The position numbers and the translations under genes were made by a program. The notes beneath the pieces were generated by a model. The model worked only from the letters and a program-made list of their open reading frames with translations. It had not been told where the DNA came from and did no database searches. 64,000 nt of DNA from Symbiodinium natans. Taxonomy: Eukaryota > Sar > Dinophyceae > Suessiales > Symbiodiniaceae. Positions 1-10,500 of the stretch are shown piece by piece. Within the stretch, counting starts at the first letter, position 1. Each line of letters starts with the position of its first letter. The DNA is taken from assembly GCA_905221605.1 (NCBI GenBank), contig CAJNDS010002247.1, positions 233,501 through 297,500 on the forward strand, given 5' to 3'.

Positions 1-89
1 GCGAGGTCGCGAACCCCAGGCGGCGCTGGTCCCCCGTTGCGCGCCGGAGCGCGCAGCTTGGAGGCCCCCCTTAGTTTCGCGCGTCCCGT

Positions 90-1735
90 ATGGTTGGTTT
101 GTGCCGCTGCCCGCAGAGGGTCCTTTTTGCTCCTGGGCTAGGGCTAGCACTACCACTGCCTTGCCGCTGGCGCCACTTTGAGGCTGCCGCGGCGACGGCG
201 GACAAGTCGTCCTGGATCGTCGTTTGCCGCCGGCGCCTCCGAGGCCGCCGCGGCGCACACGTGAGGCCCCACGAGCGCCTCCTAGCGGCAGCCCAGGCTC
301 ACCAGCTTCCCGTGCCCTTCCTGTCGTGCCGCCGGCACCGCATGCACCTGGGCTGCCTGGCGCAATACCGTGCGCAGGCTGCGAGTCCCGCGGACCTCCT
401 GTGCCCACTTTGCCGCCATGGACGCTGCCCCGATTGTGCGCCCATGGGCTCGTCGGGGGCAGCCGACGAGGAATTGCGGTTGCTGTGCCAGCGCCATGGC
501 GTCTGCATGCCGGACCGGATTGCTGGGGAATCGACGGTGCGTGAAGAGGCTCGGGACTATGCCTTGAGCACATTCACTTCGAATGATGCACCGGAGCCCC
601 GGCCCCCACCCGGGGTGACCCTCCTGTGCTGCAGTCGCCTTGCAGCTGTCAGCCGCCCTGGCGGGGTTGATTTCCTGCAGCTGCCTCATCGCGACATGCA
701 GCTATCCGCCACGATGCGGGTGCATCATGGCGCCCTGGATGGGTATGCCCCGGCTATGCTCAGGAAGTGCGCCTGGACTCAATCCAGATCCCTGCGGAGG
801 CTGGGGGTCCGTGCCAACGCTGCGGTGCCCAGTTGCAATGGGCGCTTGAACGTGTGGTCGGGAGGGCGACGTGGAGCTGCACCCCGGGCTGCCCTGGGCC
901 CCAAGCGCCCAGCGATGCGCCAACAGGCCCTGGCAGCGCGTTGCAAGCTGGGCGGCCTGCCGATGGCACCACTTCCACCATTGCGCCTGTGCGGCCTCCA
1001 GGGCGCGACGTGTCCGCGCCAGCCAGTGGAAATGCAGCGCCTTTTTGGCTTTCGAGGGGCCCGCCCCAAGGTGACGTGCGGGACGGAACCAATTCCTGGC
1101 TGTACGTCCCACTGTTGCATGCCGCGGCGGCCGACCTCGCACCTGCGGCCTTGGCGCGTTGGCAGGCCGATCCTCGTACCGCCGACTGGTGGGAGCATGC
1201 GCGCCGGACGCTGACTGCCTCGGCCCCGGTCGCCGTGCACCTCCTGACCGCGGCCGTTTCGCATACAGTGGAGTTAGCGCCGGTGCATTTGCACCACCTG
1301 CCTGACCTCGTCGCGCGCATCGCGCATGCGGCGCCGCCAAATGGCGCCCTCGTACACATCGGGTGGGCTGTGCGTCAGCTTCGCGAGCCGGATGGCTATT
1401 TCTTGGCGCCGGTGCAGGAGGCCTTACTCCAATGCTTTGGGGGCCATGCTTTGGCGTCGGCCCTTGACCGCCAATCCGATTTCTTTCGACCAGAGGCCCC
1501 GCGCTCGCCATCTCCGACTACTGCTAATGCTGACCGCTGGGCCGAGCTCGAAGGCGTTTCGTCATCGACGGCGTCCATCAAGGGGGGCATCGCCGTCGCG
1601 AGCGGCGTGTGGGCGCTCGCGGCTTCGGCTCGAAACTCTAGGTGGATTCGGCTCGAAACTGTTGGCTTTGTCTCCAGAACGGCTCTAATACAGCTCAAGT
1701 GGAAATTCGGCTGCAAATTGTCGGTGCGTTGAAGG
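90..1735 (+). pseudogene. Broken ORF with RING-like zinc motif, probably retroelement-derived
   Basis: A long GC-rich coding-like stretch in two + frames. The first frame, from about 90, holds a zinc-binding cluster near 325-412 (HRMHLGCL followed by LLCPLCRHG), which resembles the second half of a RING finger, then more paired cysteines (GRCPDC, LLCCSRL). After about 770 the protein-like signal moves to another frame, which continues with CQRCG and NSWLYVPLL and a helix-rich Ala/Leu segment to about 1575. This order (Cys/His zinc motifs, a CC-R-L-A-V segment, a P-H-R-D-M segment, then a helical region) resembles what I recall of 5' ORF regions of dinoflagellate LINE-like elements, but no reverse transcriptase is present. 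The frame change and lack of a continuation suggest a truncated relic. It could instead be a host zinc-finger gene fragment continuing to the left of the window. Confidence 0.5.
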
Positions 1736-1751
1736 GGTTCGGCTCGAAACT
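1624..1751. repeat. Three degenerate copies of TTCGGCTCGAAACT
   Basis: The 14-mer TTCGGCTCGAAACT occurs at 1624-1637, 1647-1660 and 1738-1751. The second and third copies are each followed by related text (TTGGCTTTGTCTCC and TTGGGCTTTGTGCCC). They lie at the 3' end of the broken ORF and look like a decayed short tandem. Confidence 0.6.
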
Positions 1752-1770
1752 TTGGGCTTTGTGCCCAAAA

Positions 1771-2590
1771 TGGCCCAAAAGCAGCTCCCCAGTTGCTTCA
1801 TGTGCTGCATCCACAAGTTTGCAAGGACGAACATATGCTTGTGCACAGCATCATGAAGCCGGGGAACGCAGCTCAAGTCTGTAGAACAAGACGCCTTTCG
1901 GCCGGAGGCCCAAGCGAACCTCAGGCCAATTTCAATTTGTTAGTGCGAGCACTGATGTCGGATTTGGCACCTCTCAGCCCCCAGAGAAATTTCCCTTGCC
2001 ACGCCGTTGGCTCAATGTGCATCAAGCTGTAGGATGCAGCAAGTTCATGTGCGCATGGGGTAACCAACAATAACTTTGACATCTGCTTCCAACCTCATTG
2101 TCAAGTAAGATAATGCACAAACACATGGTGCGTTTACTTACTTGCATAAACACATACGTGCATACGAGCTAATTACTACCTGAATGAAGATGTTCGCAAG
2201 CTGCTCCATGCTGTGAGTGCGTTCCAGTTGATCCGGACAGCTGGGAGATTGCTCCGTACGCCGTTTGCAGACTGGGGTTGCTGTTGCGGGGGGTTGCTTT
2301 CGGTGTTTGGATCTTGGGTCGAGCCTTGACGTCAATTTCACATGGTCAAACCTTGAGCTTGAAGGGTCTGAGTCTAGAGATGCCCAGCGTTTTCCTGACA
2401 TTGCCAAGCTGCCTTGCAGGTGCTTCATGGGATGTACGCACAGCGGCATCCCACGTCACCAGGCTCGCCAACATGCACACCGAAACGTCGACAGCTACTA
2501 GGAAAGGTGGCTTGTGGCGGTGGAAACCATGTGGGCAGTTCTCTCTAAATCCCCTAAATGTCAGGGATTGTCAGTGTCCATGTGTTCATA
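1771..2590. other. No recognisable gene
   Basis: Short open frames exist on both strands but none shows a motif or exon-like flanks that I can defend. The stretch is less GC-rich than the preceding relic and ends at the first telomere-type array. Confidence 0.5.
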
Positions 2591-2597
2591 GGACCAC

Positions 2598-2915
2598 AAA
2601 CCCTAAACCCTAAACCCTAAACCCTAATCCCTAAACCCTAAACCCTAATCCCTAAACGCTAAACCCCAAATAAACCCTCAACCCCCAGCATCCCAAAAGT
2701 GCAGGCGAAGCGGAGCGATGTGCCAACAGATGAGCTGGCACAGCTGGTTCATTTCGGAAGCTGGATGCTAGAGGCTTGGGGGGGCATCGGGTTTAGGGTT
2801 TAGGGTTTTAGGGTTTTAGGGTTTTAGGGTTTCAGGGTTTAGGGCTGAGGGTTTAGGGTTTAGGGTTTAGGGCTTAGGGTTTAGGGTTTAGGGTTTAGAC
2901 TTTAGGCTTTAGGGT
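2598..2915. repeat. Interstitial telomere-like arrays in opposite orientation
   Basis: CCCTAAA copies run from about 2598 to 2690 with variants (CCCTAAT, CGCTAAA). After about 100 bp of unique sequence the complementary TTTAGGG orientation runs from about 2788 to 2915, with TTTTAGGG variants. The inward-facing pair makes a large imperfect inverted repeat. Confidence 0.9.
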
Positions 2916-3107
2916 TTTTGGTTCTGAAAGTTGTTTGTGCAATGTCCAGGAGGGTGCCAAGAAGGATCTGGTGTTTCTCTTGCTGCTGATCGCGGGTGCG
3001 CGACACTGGGCACGGCATAAAAAACTCGCAGAGCATGCCGCAGCGGGCACGCGCTCATAACTGCCTCGAGTTTCGGATGTGCTTAAGCCTGGATCCAAGG
3101 AGGCACG

Positions 3108-3290
3108 ATGGGCTCTGCGTTGATGATCCGTTTTGCGAACGCTTTCCGCAAAGTTCGGGACGACTATGCGCTGAACCACACCGATCAAGCCCCTCCAGGA
3201 CCACCAGTGTCTGTCACCATCTCTGAAACTTCTACTATGTGTTCTATCGTAGTAGAAAACAGCAATAGTTTACTGGGCAGAATCGCAGAA
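3108..3290 (+). CDS. Exon-like segment, function unknown
   Basis: An open frame beginning MGSALMIRFANAFRKV reads through VRDDYALNHTDQ to about 3290, after which the frame enters TTTAGGG repeats. Composition is protein-like and unlike the surrounding repeats. I do not recognise a family. A similar phrase (FRTVRDDLELLNQT) occurs in a short frame near 9790-9830, which may be chance. It could be an exon of the gene that precedes the kinase at 7.5 kb or a small independent protein. Confidence 0.3.
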
Positions 3291-3473
3291 TTCAAGAGCA
3301 ATATAAAGGGTTTAGGGAATGTTTAGGGTTTAGAGTTTAGGGTTTAGGGTTTGGACTGTCGGGAAGTTGTCTCAAGTGCCGCGCAGGCGAAGTGGAGGCC
3401 ATCGATCGCCAACGATTTGCCGCCCTCCAACAAATTGCTAGGTCTCAGCTGCAGCTTGGCCAAAGCCATCCAG

Positions 3474-3560
3474 TTTTAGGGTTTAGGGTTTAGGGTTTAG
3501 AGTTTAGGGTTTAGAGTGTTTAGGGTTTAGGGTTTGGGGTTTAGGGTTTGGGGGGTTTAG
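3474..3560. repeat. TTTAGGG array
   Basis: About twelve copies of TTTAGGG with TTTAGAG and TTTGGGG variants; a shorter one lies at 3305-3350. Confidence 0.85.
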
Positions 3561-3724
3561 GGTACTTGGTTTCAGTGTTAGTAGTAAGCCACTTTCGTGC
3601 CGAGCCATCGACATGCCCACATGTTCAGACCGGCCCAGGAAGCGGCATTGGAAGCGATACCGGAAAGTCGGGGAGGAGAAGCGGCTTCGTCTCGCACCAA
3701 GAGTTGACCATGTTCCCTGGACCC

Positions 3725-3995
<271 letters not shown>

Positions 3996-4204
3996 CTCCC
4001 CGATTTAGAAGGCGAATCTTCTGTGGGTGTTAGGCCGCGGTAAGCCCCTGAGCGATATTTTGGTCTCAGGCTGCTGCGATAGGGTGGCACCAAAAAGACA
4101 CATGCTCTTGCTTGTGCCGCTGCGTGCCCATGGTGCGTTTAGATGTTGGGAGGTTTGGATGTTGGACCACCTTTTTGCCAAATCACGTAGCATGCAAAGC
4201 ACAG

Positions 4205-4338
4205 GACATCAAGGAATGCTTCGAAAATATCCGTTTGGAACTTGCGACCGAGGAACTTCCGCAAGCTCCGAGTCGAGTTGCCCAAGAGCAAGCCATCCAG
4301 AGACTTCAAAATTATGCAGAAGATGAAATCCAGTGCAA
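4205..4338 (+). CDS. Exon-like segment, helical, function unknown
   Basis: After an acceptor-like ACAG at 4201-4204 the frame reads DIKECFENIRLELATEELPQ and goes on through VAQEQAIQRLQNYAEDE to QCK. A GC donor is possible at 4339. The segment is amphipathic-helix-like and clearly protein-like, but I do not recognise its family. It lies on the same strand as the PIPK gene and could be one of its upstream exons. Confidence 0.4.
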
Positions 4339-4975
4339 GCGTGGTTGCGCCTTGGACGGGCACTCGTTTTTCAGCAAGCGGTGCAGCTCAGAACCCACCA
4401 TAGGGAACCGCCATGCATCGCCATGCTGTTTTTGTTCATGATCTGTGTCTCATTCGCGCTTGCGGTGACCTGCTTGCATGTGCTGTGCATGAAGAAGTTG
4501 CTGCACTGCGCTGCAGGAAGGGATTCTTACGAGGGACGGCCGGACGATGTCAGACCTGGAGGCAGCCTTTCGACATGCCCAGAGACAGGACAAGCAGATG
4601 GAACTTGAAAGCCGAAACCCCGCTTGCGAGCCCAAAACTTGGGCGTTGCGTGCCAAGCTTTCTCGTCCCTCACCTCGAGCCTTCACCTGATGGGTCCCAC
4701 CCTAAACCGGCAGTTCTCTCTTCACCACGCCCGCGTTTTGGGTATCTCAAGTCTTAGTCTTTAAGTTTGGGGGGTTTCCGGGTTGTGGAGCCCACATTGG
4801 GGAGACCCCCCTACCCTAAGCCCCCTAATCCCTATTCAACACCCCCCTCCCCTCCCCCATATACTAGAACATAACCAAAATGGGGGGGGGTATTCAATAT
4901 TAGGGGTTAAGAGTGGGGGGGTGAATAATCGGGGAGGGGATGAAAAGCCCTAAGCTTCGCCCAAAGCCGACGCAG

Positions 4976-5046
4976 CACATCACGCTGGAGACGGAGAGCG
5001 TGGCGTGCAGCTTCGAGGAGGCGGCGAGTCCGGCGGAGAGAGTGGC
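4976..5046 (+). CDS. Exon-like segment, function unknown
   Basis: An acceptor-like CGCAG precedes a frame reading HITLETESVACSFEEAASPA and then ERVAPG, after which TTTAGGG repeats begin. The GC-rich codon use matches the better-supported exons of the window. The protein is not recognised. Confidence 0.35.
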
Positions 5047-5170
5047 GCCTGGGCCCGTTTAGGGTTTAGGGTTGAGGGTTTAGGGTTTAGGGCTAAGGGT
5101 TAAGAGCGGCGCCTGGGCCTGTTTTTCACATCTCTGTCTTTTTGAGTTTAGGGGTGCTTGCTGTTGAGGG

Positions 5171-5257
5171 CTTGGGATGTCCCTTTTAATACGAACAGCC
5201 CTTAATGGTGAGAATAATAGGGGTGCTCTAATCCTGTTATATGGGGAACATCCCAAG
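5171..5257. mobile_element. MITE-like palindromic element, copy 1
   Basis: An 87-bp unit begins CTTGGGATGTCCC and ends GGGGAACATCCCAAG, so its ends are inverted repeats. Interior AACAGCCCTTAA matches the AACAGTCCTTAA of other copies at 40068, 55686 and 62950. No coding capacity. Confidence 0.7.
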
Positions 5258-5538
5258 TTGTAGCTTGGAGTCCCTGCTTGGGTACCTCCGTGCACCTCAA
5301 TAGACGGGCTTGTATCAGGGACATCGGAAGGGAAGAGGTAAGTATAGGGTTTAAAGCTTAGGACGTCTTCTAGGTGGTGGTTCTGCACCAAAACGATAAA
5401 GCTATTGGTTTCTACTAAGGAAGTTTACCTAAGTGACCATCGTTTGGATACATCACAAGTCTAGAGCAGGGTTTCCTTATTATGTGAACTCAACATCCTC
5501 AACAGCAACCCCGTCAAGCGCAAGACTCAAAAGTCCAG

Positions 5539-5591
5539 GTCACGTCGCTGCCCATCATCATCCAGGCGGGTGACGGGCCGAGTGCAGCCGC
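5539..5591 (+). CDS. Exon-like segment, function unknown
   Basis: Acceptor AAAGTCCAG, then VTSLPIIIQAGDGPSAA with a possible GA donor at 5592. It has the same style as the confirmed exons downstream. A second short candidate, EIAIAPLLLLGEILSLG, follows at about 5815-5868 in the + strand. Neither is assignable. Confidence 0.35.
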
Positions 5592-6714
5592 GATTTCAGA
5601 CGGGGGTTGGCGATAATAAGGGACCCCTAATTTCGACCCCCAAACAGTAAGATCACCTTATAAACAAGGACCCCCAATAAGGTACCCTAATGTCGCAAAC
5701 CCCAGATGTCGCAACGTCGGGGTGGGTGGAGGGTATTGGCGTCGCCCTCATGGTTAAGGCTTCACAGGGTTGACTTCAGGGGTTGGGGTTGAAGCAGGCG
5801 GTGCACCACATCGAGATTGCCATCGCCCCGCTCCTGTTGCTTGGAGAAATTCTTAGCCTTGGCTGAGGGCATCGGCGCCGGCACCTAGTGACCTAGTGGC
5901 GCTATCCCGAGCCTCAAACACTTCAGTGCTGGCCCCCCTCCCCCCCCCTGAGGTCGGCGGTCGAAGAGGTCTGCGGAAGCGAGCCCTTCCTGCAGCCTGG
6001 AGACGTGGAACGCTGTTCCTACGAGATTCCAGCGGGTGGCTGCGTGGCCTCGGCTCGCATATGTCGCAGCTTTGGGGAGGGCCCCACCTGTAAGGATGCC
6101 CTTAAGCCCATGTTGATGTTGCCTGCAAAGCATCATGTGTGCAAGTGTAGCGGAAGAAGCAGAGGGCAGCAGCCAAGCAGGCAAGCTAAACTCCCCTAAG
6201 CCCTGCAGAGAGCTTGGGCGGTCTTCGGCCTGAGGCCTTCTGCACAGAGAGCCCTGGAGCTGTTTGCCTGCCGTTTCAGGCCTTTGGAGCCTCCAAGCTG
6301 CAGCTACCAAAATAGGCTCCCTACACCCTAAACCATAAAACCCAGTAAGCCTCAACCCCTACAGTTAAACAAAGCTCAGAAGCCCTGGACGTGAATGGTG
6401 TTGGCTGAGGTCAGCTTGCTGCATGGCATGTGCCAGGGAAGAGCCGGCGTCACTCCGGCAGCCTGGCAACACCCCATCTGGGAGTTTGGGAGTTTTTCAG
6501 GCTTTGTGGGGCCTTCTGGCTTAGGGTGTAGGGCTTACTGTATAGGGCTTGGTGTTTGGGAGAAGGTTCAGGTGGAGACTTTCGAGCACAGCCTGCTGTG
6601 TGCACAAAGCCTCACGAATGCTCAGACCCTTCAGGAGTCCCTTGAGTCCTCAGAGGGTGGTGGGGGTCCCAGTACAGCCTGGAGGCACGGTGGTGGCAAT
6701 GGCCATTCAAGGGC

Positions 6715-6895
6715 AGGTGTCTTTCTTCATTTGTTTCTTTCCTTCCTTCATCGTTTTCCTTCTTTCTTCATTTCCTTTTGTTTTTTTGCTTACTTTCTTT
6801 CTTGCTTTCTTGCTTTCTTTCTTTGCTTGCATTTTTTTTTTCTTTCTCTCTCTCTCTCTCCCTCTTTCTCTCGCGTTCTTTCTTTTTCCATTCTC
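6715..6895. repeat. Polypyrimidine tract (CTTT/CT rich)
   Basis: About 180 bp almost purely C and T on the + strand, built from CTTT, TTCC and CT units. It produces Phe/Leu/Ser-rich frames that look like membrane segments but are compositional. Confidence 0.85.
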
Positions 6896-7348
6896 TCAGC
6901 ATAAGGACATACTTGAAACCTTGCAATGCAACTAGCCCTCACACCACCCCACGCCTCCCCAACTCCTTTGAAGCTCAGGACGTCTTGCTGGAAGAGTTGG
7001 GAGATCCAGCGCAGCCAATCAGAGTACTGAGCTGCTCCCTCCGCACTTGTGGGTGCCGGTGGCCCTCAGTGATCTAAGCTCCACTTCCAACCCTCCCCCC
7101 CACCCCCCCCCTCCCCCCAATAATAAAACAATCCCAAGATTGACCGGAATCCTTCAACTTGCAAACTCAAAAAGCCGACCCTGGCTGTAGCTGACCCGGT
7201 CTTAAGCAGCTTTGAGCATGTGTGGGACGTTGGGTTAGTAGGGTGCTGCATGCATGATTTCGCTTCAAGAGCCCTAACACGAGCGACATGCGCAAGTCTC
7301 AGTCGCTTGTCTTGACCAGGCACGAACAGCAAGCACCTCGGTGGCATT

Positions 7349-7357
7349 AAGGGGTGT

Positions 7358-7396
<39 letters not shown>

Positions 7397-7450
7397 GCGG
7401 TGAGGGTTTAGGATTTAGGGTTTAGGGTTTAGGGTTTAGGGTTTAGGGTA
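7349..7450. repeat. (TG)n followed by TTTAGGG array
   Basis: About 21 TG dinucleotides (7352-7393) run directly into six TTTAGGG units, ending some 75 bp before the first PIPK exon. Confidence 0.9.
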
Positions 7451-7526
7451 AAGCCCTTCCCTCCCCAAACCTTGGCGACGACGAGCAACCAAAGAAACCT
7501 GAAAGCACTCGCGCCTGCTTGCTGAG

Positions 7527-7595
7527 GTCTGGTGAGATGTTCTTTATCTCCCAGTCCGGGAAGTTCATCATCAAGCGCCTCGGAGAATCATTGGC
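7527..7595 (+). CDS. PIPK exon 1 (ATP-lysine segment)
   Basis: Acceptor TGAG before 7527. The frame reads SGEMFFISQSGKFIIKRL; Lys 7573-7575 in FIIK aligns with the ATP-binding lysine of PIP kinases. A GA donor at 7596 leaves two bases that join the first base of the next exon. Confidence 0.8.
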
Positions 7596-10500
7596 GATCC
7601 CAAGTCAAGAAGCTTCCCAGGCCTTCGCCCCCAGCGAAGCCAGAAGATTTGAAAACCTTACCTCCTAAGTCCTAGTCCGAGCCTTTGTCTCTGTCTAGAA
7701 GTGAAAGCCTCAATGTCTAAACCCTAAACCGCACCCAGATTGTCGATGCTCATTCCCTAGCCCTGCAAAGGAGTATCTCCGATGCCGAGGGCAAAGGCTT
7801 AGAGGCAATTCTTCCGAGTGTCTTGGTGGAGAGAGTTCCGACGCTTGCACCCCTATAGTTTTTTGGTTCAACATGGGTAGGGGTCCCCTTGTTTTCTTTT
7901 GGGGGGGGGGGGGGTCCTATCGTCCGCATAGATTTGCTTATAGGCGATCTTCTTGAACTTGGGAGCCTCCGTCCTGTTTTGAGGCTCCTGGCCTTCTAAC
8001 AAACTGTATCGGTGCCTGCCCAGGCTACGTCAGCCACCTCGCTGGCGAAGAAGGGTCCATTTTGGGGCTGTACGTCGGCCTCTATCGGATTGCGCCTTGC
8101 CCCCATTCCTGGTCGTACTCCCAAACCTCCGAAGCCGTACCAAAATTCGGGCACACCTCCAGATACTCCCCCTAAACCAGGGGCTACCCCTCCCCCCCCG
8201 CCCCAAAAAAAAAGGGCCACCCCCTAAAAGAGGGCTACCCCCACCCCCCCAAAAAAAGGGCCACCCCACCCAAAAAACCCCTCTTTTTAAAGTAAATATC
8301 CCCGCTCCAGGACATGGGCTCCGGGTTGGGGCAGCGCTACTTCACCATCATGAGGTCCGTGTTCGACTCGCCCGTGCAGCAGCTCGGTTCCTATTTGGGG
8401 GTTGACGAAAGTAGTGGGGACCCCTAAGAAAACTCCCCAAATGCTAGGATTCCCTTATCCTAAGGGCCCCAAGAAGGTGCCACCTCATGTCGGAAGCCCT
8501 CCATAATGTAAGTTCCTAGAGGGCTATGGTGTTTTTTTGGGTGCCCGAAATATTGTAGCGGCCCTCAAAATAGTAACCCTATGTTGGAGAAGTGGCCATA
8601 CGGTAATTTCTTAAAGTTATGGTCCCTTTTTGGGTGCCCTGATATACCGGGCCGCCGTTTCATAGTGACCCCAAAAGAAGCCATAATTTGGAGAGGTGAC
8701 CTGAGGTGGACCATATGGGCATTACAAAGAACGCCCTTCACAAGTTTAGGGTTTAGGGTTTAGGGTTTAGGGTTTAGGGTTTAACTCCCTGATACCAACC
8801 AAGAAGCCCAGCCTTCCTGCCCTTGCGACCTTCTCTCGGAAGGGCTAAGTTGGGATTTTGATCTAATCGCCCTCAATAGGGATTAGAGTACCACCCCCTC
8901 GATTATAGTCCCTATTAAGGACAGTTAGTATAAGGGGGGAACCCTAAACCCTAAACCCTAAACCCTGAACCCTAAACCCTAAACCCTAAACCCTAAACCC
9001 TGAGCCCTAAACCCTAAACCCTAAACCCTAAACCCTGAACCCTGAACCCTGAAACTTGACCCCCTAACCCTGCCCACGAGCTGAGGATGAGCAAGATGTA
9101 CGACCTCAAGGGATCTACGCACCACCGGAGGGTGAAGGAGGGGTATCGTCCCCGCAAAATCGGTCAGTGCCAGGGTGCCTTCTTGAGCCCGAGCTGCGAT
9201 TTCCTAAACCCTAAACCCTAAACCCTAAACCCTAAACCCTAAACCCTAAACCCTAAACCCTAAACCCTAAACCCTAAACCCTAAACCCTCATCCCTCAAC
9301 CTTAAGCCCTAAACCCGAAAAACTAAACCCTAAACCTTAAACCCTGAACCCTAAACAGCGCCGAGCCGAGCAAACCTAAACCCTCAGCCCCTGAGCCCCT
9401 GAACCCTAAGCCTTAAACTCCAAAAAACCCTAAACCCTAAACCCTAAACCCTAAACCCTAAACCCTAAACCCTAAACCCTAAACCCTAAACCCTAAACCC
9501 TAAACCCTAAACCCTCAACCCTAAACCCTAAACCCTAAACCCCGAAACTAAGAAAGCCCGGCTAAAACCCCAACTGCGCCCGGAGGATGACTCCGAGAAA
9601 GTTCGCAAAGATGAGGAGTCAAGGGTTTAGGGTTTAGGGTTTAGGGTTTAGGGTTTAGGGTTAGTCTCGGAGTAGATATCGGCCCAGCTCAGGGTTGAGG
9701 GTTTAGGGTTTGCAGAAAGACCCCGGGCGAAGTGGAAAGCCTGTTGCAAAAGGGTTTGCAGAAAGTTTGTGGAAGGCCTTTCCAGCTGACTTCAGGACCG
9801 TAAGGGATGATCTAGAGTTGCTAAACCAAACCAGTAAGAAAGTATTCCACGCCTACCCCCTTCTTATTGCTTCAGTTCATAGTTCCTGTGCCTAGCTTCA
9901 TGGATGGAAAGACGCCTGCCCGATCCCTGAAGCCCAAAGTCGAAACTTCCCAAGAACTTGAGGACCCCCCCCCCCCCCTCAAACCCTTTCAAGAGAAAGG
10001 CCTTGCCTGGCCTGTGCGAGTGCGAAAGTCGATGCCCGAAACCCTCGAACCCTATAGCCTGTCAGCCTCGGTGACCGTTGCGGTGAGAATGCATGAGGGC
10101 AACCGGGTTTGACTTGAAAGGGTGCGCGGGTGGTGGCAGGCGAAGTTGCTGACCTGTGGCATGCGTTGGATGTCATGCTGTTGCGAGTACCCGATGTTTG
10201 GATACACGCCCATGTGTTGTGGCCAGGCCAAGAAGATTTCTTGACGGGCGCCCTCGTTGTTTGTTACGCCTGTGGAAGCAGAAATCTGTCATCGAAGTTT
10301 TTGTCATTTCTTTTGGATGTCCCTGTCTGATGTCGCCCTCTAATTTTCGCGCTGTTGGCGAGGTGGTCCCGATGATGTGCTGGTTCACGCTGCAGGCCCT
10401 AAACCAAACCCGGAGCCTTCAAGCTCCAAAGAGCTGGAGGACTGGATCTCGGACAAGTGTCGCCTGGATGTGTCGCCCGAGGATGCCGCCAGCCTGGAGC

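Larger units (their letters stand above)
5600..7520. other. Gene-poor stretch before the kinase gene
   Basis: Holds no recognisable coding region apart from the weak 5815-5868 segment. It contains a polypyrimidine tract (6715-6895), short G- and C-runs near 7080-7120, a dinucleotide tract and a TTTAGGG array (7349-7450). Confidence 0.5.
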
